Of a stretch of DNA of 64,000 bases, positions 59,604 through 64,000 are shown piece by piece. Location of the stretch: NCBI GenBank assembly GCA_013306675.1, contig JABLUY010000045.1:1-64000 (forward strand), read 5' to 3'. The position numbers and the translations under genes were made by a program. The stretch's first letter is position 1; every line of letters starts with the position of its first letter. The stretch comes from Thraustochytrium sp. TN22 (Eukaryota; Sar; Bigyra; Thraustochytrida; Thraustochytriidae). Under the pieces are notes generated by a model. That model saw only the letters and a program-made list of their open reading frames with translations, made no database searches and was not told the origin of the DNA.

Positions 59604-62282
59604 ATGCTGGGGCGCGCGATGCTGGCGCGCGGCGCGCGCGCGGCGGCGCGGCGCGCGGCGGGCGCGCGCGGCGGCGCGGCGCTGGGCGTGAACGCGCGCG
59701 AGCTGTCGGCGTTCGTGGACGCGTACGAGGCGCACGTGGAGGAGCGCAAGGCGGAGGACGTGGTGCCCCGCCCGCTCAACGCGGAGCAGATGAGCGACCT
59801 GGTGGAGCAGCTCAAGAGCCCGGAGAAGGGCGAGGAGGAGAAGCTCGTGGAGCTGCTGGAGACGCGCGTGCCGCCCGGCGTGGATGAGGCCGCCTACATC
59901 AAGGCCGGCTTCCTGGCGGCCGTGGCCAAGGGCGAGACCAAGAGCCCGCTCGTGGACCGCAAGCACGCCGCCAAGCTGCTGGGCACCATGCAGGGTGGCT
60001 ACAACGTGGCGCCGCTCATCGAGCTGCTCGACGATGAGGAGCTCGGCCAGATCGCCGCGGACGCGCTCAAGCACACGCTGCTCGTCTTCGACGCCTTCCA
60101 CGACGTCGAGGAGAAGTCCAAGGCCGGCAACAAGTTCGCCAAGGAAGTGATCGAGTCGTGGGCCAAGGCCGAGTGGTTCGTCAAGCGCGACAAGGTGCCG
60201 GAGAAGATTACGGTGACCGTCTTCATGGTGCCGGGCGAGACCAACACGGACGACCTCTCGCCGGCCCCGGACGCCTGGTCGCGCCCGGACATTCCCCTGC
60301 ACGCCAAGGCCATGCTCAAGAACCCGCGCGAGGGCGTCGAGGATGCCATGGCGCAGATCGCCGAGTGCAAGGAGAAGGGCTTCCCGCTGGCCTACTGCGG
60401 TGACGTCGTCGGCACCGGCTCCTCGCGCAAGAGCGCCATCAACAGCGTGCTCTGGCACATGGGTGACGACATCCCCTACGTGCCCAACAAGCGCACCGGC
60501 GGTGTCGTCATTGGCGGCAAGATTGCCCCCATCTTCTTCAACACGGCCGAGGACTCGGGCGCGCTCCCCATCGAGATGGACGTGAGCAAGTTCGAGATGG
60601 GCAAGGTCATTGACATCTACCCGTACGAGGGCGTCTGCAAGGACCACGAGTCTGGCGAGGAGCTCTCCACCTTCAAGCTCGCCTCGGACGTTCTCTTCGA
60701 CGAGGTCCAGGCCGGCGGCCGCATCCCGCTCATCATCGGCCGCGGCCTCACGGCCAAGGCGCGCGAGTCCCTCGGCATGGAGGCCTCGGACGTCTTCCGC
60801 GTGCCGGGCAACATCGAGCCCAAGGCGGACCAGGGCTACACGCTCGCCCAGAAGATGGTCGGCAAGGCCTGCGGCCTCGAGGGCGTGCTCCCGCACAACT
60901 ACTGCGAGCCGCTCATGACCACGGTCGGCTCCCAGGACACCACCGGCCCCATGACCCGCGACGAGCTCAAGGACCTCGCCTGCCTCGGCTTCCAGGCCGA
61001 CCTCGTCATGCAGTCCTTCTGCCACACGGCCGCCTACCCCAAGCCGGTCGACGTCGTCACCCATCACACGCTCCCGGACTTCATCCGCAACCGCGGCGGT
61101 GTGTCCCTGCGCCCCGGCGACGGCATCATCCATTCCTGGCTCAACCGCATGATCCTCCCGGACACGGTCGGCACCGGCGGTGACTCGCACACCCGCTTCC
61201 CGCTCGGCATCTCCTTCCCGGCCGGCTCCGGCCTCGTCGCCTTTGCCGCCGCCACGGGCTCCATGCCGCTCAGCATGCCCGAGTCGGTCCGCGTCCGCTT
61301 CCACGGCGAGATGCAGCCGGGCATCACCCTCCGTGACCTTGTGCACGCCATCCCGTACCAGGCCATCAAGGACGGCCACCTCACCGTTGCCAAGCAGGGC
61401 AAGAAGAACGTCTTCAGTGGCCGCATCCTCGAGATCGAGGGCCTCCCGGACCTCAAGTGCGAGCAGGCCTTTGAGCTCTCCGACGCCTCCGCCGAGCGCT
61501 CCGCCGCTGGCTGCACCATTAAGCTCAACGAGGAGCCCGTCATGGAGTACCTCAAGTCCAACGTCACCCTCCTCGAGTGGATGATCGCCGAGGGCTACGG
61601 CGACGCCCGCACCCTGGAGCGCCGCATCAAGAAGATGGAGGACTGGCTCGCCAACCCGGTCCTCATGAGCGCCGACGCCAACGCCGAGTACCACACCACC
61701 ATCGACATCGACCTCAACGAGATCAAGGAGCCCGTGCTCTGCTGCCCCAACGACCCGGATGATGCCAAGCTCCTCTCGGAGGTCACCGGCGCCAAGATCG
61801 ACGAGGTCTTCATCGGCTCCTGCATGACCAACGTCGGCCACTTCCGCGCTGCCGGCAAGCTCCTCAGCCAGTTCGAGGGTGAGGTGCCCACCCGCCTGTG
61901 GATCGCCCCGCCCACCAAGATGGACGAGATGCTCCTCTCCGACGAGGGCTACTACGCCACCTTCGGCACCTCGGGCGCCCGCGTCGAGATGCCGGGCTGC
62001 TCGCTCTGCATGGGCAACCAGGCCCGCGTGCGCCCCGAGGCCACCGTCGTCTCCACCTCCACCCGCAACTTCCCCAACCGTCTCGGCAAGGGCGCCGACG
62101 TCTACCTCGCCTCGGCTGAGCTCGCCGCCATCGCCGCCATCTACGGCCGCCTCCCCACCCCGGAGGAGTACCTCGAGAAGCACGCCTTCCTCCAGAAGGA
62201 CGCCAACGACACGTACCGCTACATGAACTTCAACGAGATGGAGGACTACGTCGCCAAGGCGTCCACCGCCGAGGCCAAGTAA
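59604..62282 (+). CDS. acnB: aconitate hydratase B, bacterial type, with mitochondrial presequence
   Basis: An 892-residue TCA-cycle enzyme (citrate to isocitrate). The ATG at 59604 opens [20 protein letters not shown], an Arg/Ala-rich presequence of about 35 residues with no acids, before the domain that aligns with the start of E. coli AcnB ([11 protein letters not shown]). Conservation to bacterial AcnB is very high throughout: [92 protein letters not shown]. The 4Fe-4S ligands are at Cys740, Cys799 and Cys802 ([14 protein letters not shown]), with the spacing of the bacterial enzyme. The N-terminal HEAT-like domain unique to AcnB is present. Most eukaryotes use the unrelated-layout mitochondrial ACO2, so transfer from a bacterium plus a new targeting peptide is inferred. 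Codon bias is fully host-like and extreme. Confidence 0.95.
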   Translation: MLGRAMLARGARAAARRAAGARGGAALGVNARELSAFVDAYEAHVEERKAEDVVPRPLNAEQMSDLVEQLKSPEKGEEEKLVELLETRVPPGVDEAAYIKAGFLAAVAKGETKSPLVDRKHAAKLLGTMQGGYNVAPLIELLDDEELGQIAADALKHTLLVFDAFHDVEEKSKAGNKFAKEVIESWAKAEWFVKRDKVPEKITVTVFMVPGETNTDDLSPAPDAWSRPDIPLHAKAMLKNPREGVEDAMAQIAECKEKGFPLAYCGDVVGTGSSRKSAINSVLWHMGDDIPYVPNKRTGGVVIGGKIAPIFFNTAEDSGALPIEMDVSKFEMGKVIDIYPYEGVCKDHESGEELSTFKLASDVLFDEVQAGGRIPLIIGRGLTAKARESLGMEASDVFRVPGNIEPKADQGYTLAQKMVGKACGLEGVLPHNYCEPLMTTVGSQDTTGPMTRDELKDLACLGFQADLVMQSFCHTAAYPKPVDVVTHHTLPDFIRNRGGVSLRPGDGIIHSWLNRMILPDTVGTGGDSHTRFPLGISFPAGSGLVAFAAATGSMPLSMPESVRVRFHGEMQPGITLRDLVHAIPYQAIKDGHLTVAKQGKKNVFSGRILEIEGLPDLKCEQAFELSDASAERSAAGCTIKLNEEPVMEYLKSNVTLLEWMIAEGYGDARTLERRIKKMEDWLANPVLMSADANAEYHTTIDIDLNEIKEPVLCCPNDPDDAKLLSEVTGAKIDEVFIGSCMTNVGHFRAAGKLLSQFEGEVPTRLWIAPPTKMDEMLLSDEGYYATFGTSGARVEMPGCSLCMGNQARVRPEATVVSTSTRNFPNRLGKGADVYLASAELAAIAAIYGRLPTPEEYLEKHAFLQKDANDTYRYMNFNEMEDYVAKASTAEAK

Positions 62283-62760
62283 ATATCTCCGCCTCCTACT
62301 CTCCATCAACGTGCACGCAAACATTCATCACCACATAAGTTAGCGCACGCTGCGCTGCATTGTGTTGTGCTGTGCTGTGTTGCGTTCCGTCGCGTGCTGT
62401 GTGTATGCAATCACTCGGCCCTTTTGTGCGATCGCAAGGCCCAGTCTAGCTAGCACAATTCCTGGCACGCGAGGTGTCTCAGTCCCGTCCCGCACTTCAT
62501 TTCATTCATAAAATTTCCCCCCAAAACATTTCAACGATGCTTATTTGCATGCTTGGTGGGTGATCAACGTGAAGGTAGGTGGAAGGGAGATGTTTGATTT
62601 CCTTGCGCTTTTAGCACCCAGTCAGCCAGCTATGGCTAGTGACCGTACGTCCACCTGTCTGCCCACCTGTCTGCCAAGTGAGTAGGGTTGGACTGGGTAG
62701 GAGGGTACCACTCGTTCTCTTCTCCAAAGAAGTGAGGTCAAGGCCAAATAGTTATTATTT
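62283..62760. other. spacer between convergent AcnB and G-alpha genes
   Basis: The least GC-rich spacer of the window, with TGTGCTGTG runs at about 62357-62400. It holds the 3' UTRs of two convergent genes; no gene is seen. Confidence 0.7.
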
Positions 62761-63942
62761 TCAGTGTAGAAACGCAGAGTCCGTCATGGTTTGCTGAAGG
62801 ACACACCGCCCGAGCTCATCCATGATCTTCCGCATTAGCTCCGAGTCAGTGGCGCATGTGGAGATCACGTTGTCCATCTGCTGGAGTTTTGCCCCATTGC
62901 CATCCGACGCCACGTCCGAGCGCTTACTCGCGGAGCGTTCCTTGGCTGCCAGGTGTGGAGCACGAGGGGCTCGCTTTGCAGAACCTGTGCCGAGAATAGC
63001 CCTCACCTCGCTCTTAATGAAATCCACCACGTCGCTGACATTGTTCTTGCCGTGAAAGTCCGGAAAGAAGGATTGGAAATCAAGACTCCGTAACCGGATC
63101 TCCAAGAGATCCACTTTGTTCAGAAGCACAATGACCGGGACGCGGTCAAACTCTGAAATTCGTCGCACGTCACGTAAGAGATCCAGCTGGGTCTCCAGCA
63201 CATTCGCACCGCGGCAGTCCAGACTGCTAAACTCAGCCAGGGACACCAAGTAGATGACGGCGTCAAGGTTGCTGCCGTGATCAGCCCAGCGCGCTCGGTC
63301 ATGGGCCTGGCCGCCGACATCGACACATTCTACTTGCAGCGTGACTTGCCTTCCAATGAGCGAGGTGGTCTCCATCTGAAATTCGAGTCGCTGCTGCTCG
63401 CTCGTCGACCGTCGAAGACGCAAAATATCGGCGTCCGAAGGAACGTAGTCCTCGCGCCGGATGCGGTCGATCTGGTCGAGGAAGTAGCCCGAGCTGACCG
63501 CCAGACTCCATTCTTTGAAGATCACGTCGTCGCGCGTGGGCTGTTGCACCTCTTGAAAGACAGCCTGGATGCCCGGGTCATTCCATAGGTTGTCCAAGGC
63601 GTCCCAGACTAAAATGTCGGGCGCCGGCTCGTCCATGTCGCGCACCTTGTACATGAGCAACACGGGCTTGATCTCGTCCACCAGGTCTTCGTTCTCCTCG
63701 ATCATCTCCACGCCGAATACATCCGTGGCAGCGTCTAGATCGACCAGAGTTTCCATAATGTTCTCCACGATGCAGCCTCGCGCCCACGCGCGCTCCGCAT
63801 CATCGAAGCCGCCATCGTACAGCAGCTTCATCTGCCGAAAAAAGGTGCTCTTGCCCACGTTTGCGCCGCCCAGCAGCAAGAGCTTCACGCGCTTTGGCGC
63901 CGGCGCCACCTTCGCGGGGCTTGGTGAGCACGTGTTGCCCAT
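62761..63942 (-). CDS. heterotrimeric G-protein alpha subunit, divergent
   Basis: A 393-residue protein. The ATG at 63942 gives MGNTCS, an N-myristoylation motif plus a palmitoylatable Cys5; the frame upstream has only GTG. Guanine-nucleotide motifs: P-loop GGANVGKST (25-33), switch I DILRLRRST with Arg177 and Thr180 in the catalytic-Arg and Mg-Thr positions, switch II DVGGQ with Gln212, NKVD (275-278) and TCAT (362-365). The helical domain (about 42-165) is present. Oddities: the P-loop lacks the invariant Glu-Ser of GxGESGKS, and a basic/serine insert (about 318-355) precedes the TCAT motif. The C-terminus (DSAFLH) lacks the pertussis-type Cys. It should cycle GTP at the membrane. The 7TM-RGS protein in this window is a candidate regulator. 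Codon bias is weaker than in AcnB. Confidence 0.88.
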   Translation of the reverse strand: MGNTCSPSPAKVAPAPKRVKLLLLGGANVGKSTFFRQMKLLYDGGFDDAERAWARGCIVENIMETLVDLDAATDVFGVEMIEENEDLVDEIKPVLLMYKVRDMDEPAPDILVWDALDNLWNDPGIQAVFQEVQQPTRDDVIFKEWSLAVSSGYFLDQIDRIRREDYVPSDADILRLRRSTSEQQRLEFQMETTSLIGRQVTLQVECVDVGGQAHDRARWADHGSNLDAVIYLVSLAEFSSLDCRGANVLETQLDLLRDVRRISEFDRVPVIVLLNKVDLLEIRLRSLDFQSFFPDFHGKNNVSDVVDFIKSEVRAILGTGSAKRAPRAPHLAAKERSASKRSDVASDGNGAKLQQMDNVISTCATDSELMRKIMDELGRCVLQQTMTDSAFLH

Positions 63943-64000
63943 GCTCACCTCGCTTGTTTGCCGCCGGGGCGTACACCCCTCCGCCCCCCTCGCACGCTCA

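Noticed and set aside
58548-62324. 1258-codon open frame antisense to acnB
   Set aside because: A by-product of extreme third-position GC in acnB, whose sense protein is conserved end to end. The antisense product is a featureless Val/Gly/Asp/Arg mix.
1-64000. Transposons, virus-derived elements, CRISPR arrays, rRNA genes
   Set aside because: No reverse transcriptase, transposase, integrase, capsid-type or polymerase protein, long terminal repeats, or spaced direct repeats were seen. The tandem repeats present are simple or minisatellite type.

Overview
This is nuclear DNA from a eukaryote with a very GC-rich, compact and intron-poor genome. Coding regions favour C or G at third positions. 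Genes lie on both strands with short spacers and no operon logic. Gene content (WASH, Raptor, NUF2, G-protein alpha, a 7TM-RGS receptor, cilium-type proteins, TSR3, STK19) rules out a prokaryote. A secreted VWA/lectin protein with an APT/PTP-type linker, flagellar genes and intron poverty suggest a stramenopile, perhaps a thraustochytrid-like protist. That placement is inference and was not checked by any search.

Layout. 0-9.5 kb: a short-chain dehydrogenase, an unknown 268-residue protein, a large VWA + L-type-lectin-like membrane protein, and a spliced multi-pass membrane protein. 9.9-18 kb: a poly-Q/poly-E protein between two 25-bp perfect palindromes, a secreted MIB/HERC2 + LRR protein, STK19 and WASHC1 as a divergent pair, and a 7TM-RGS receptor. 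18-25.4 kb: two gene-poor stretches (about 3.1 and 2.8 kb) around one low-complexity unknown gene. 25.4-38.7 kb: PP2C phosphatase, TSR3, stomatin-like protein, a PG-rich-repeat (SHIPPO-type) protein, NUF2 and an SNM1-family nuclease as a divergent pair, and an N-myristoylation-motif AGC kinase. 40-47.7 kb: a probable microtubule-inner-protein-like gene, a cNMP-binding-domain kinase, a spliced CoA-binding-domain protein, and an enolase-4-like pseudoenzyme. 48.5-64 kb: Raptor (1997 residues), a membrane-anchored SET protein, an unknown protein, a bacterial-type aconitase B with a mitochondrial presequence, and a divergent G-alpha.

Functional threads. TOR and kinase signalling: Raptor, the AGC kinase, PP2C and the cNMP-type kinase. 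Heterotrimeric G signalling: the 7TM-RGS receptor and G-alpha. Flagellum: the SHIPPO-type, CFAP107-like and ENO4-like genes within 15 kb. Mitochondrion: AcnB and stomatin-like protein. I recognise no transposon, virus-derived element, CRISPR array, rRNA or tRNA gene. Two GT-AG introns are well supported and a third is suspected. Many apparent long open frames, including two antisense ones above 1100 codons, are by-products of GC bias and were left out.
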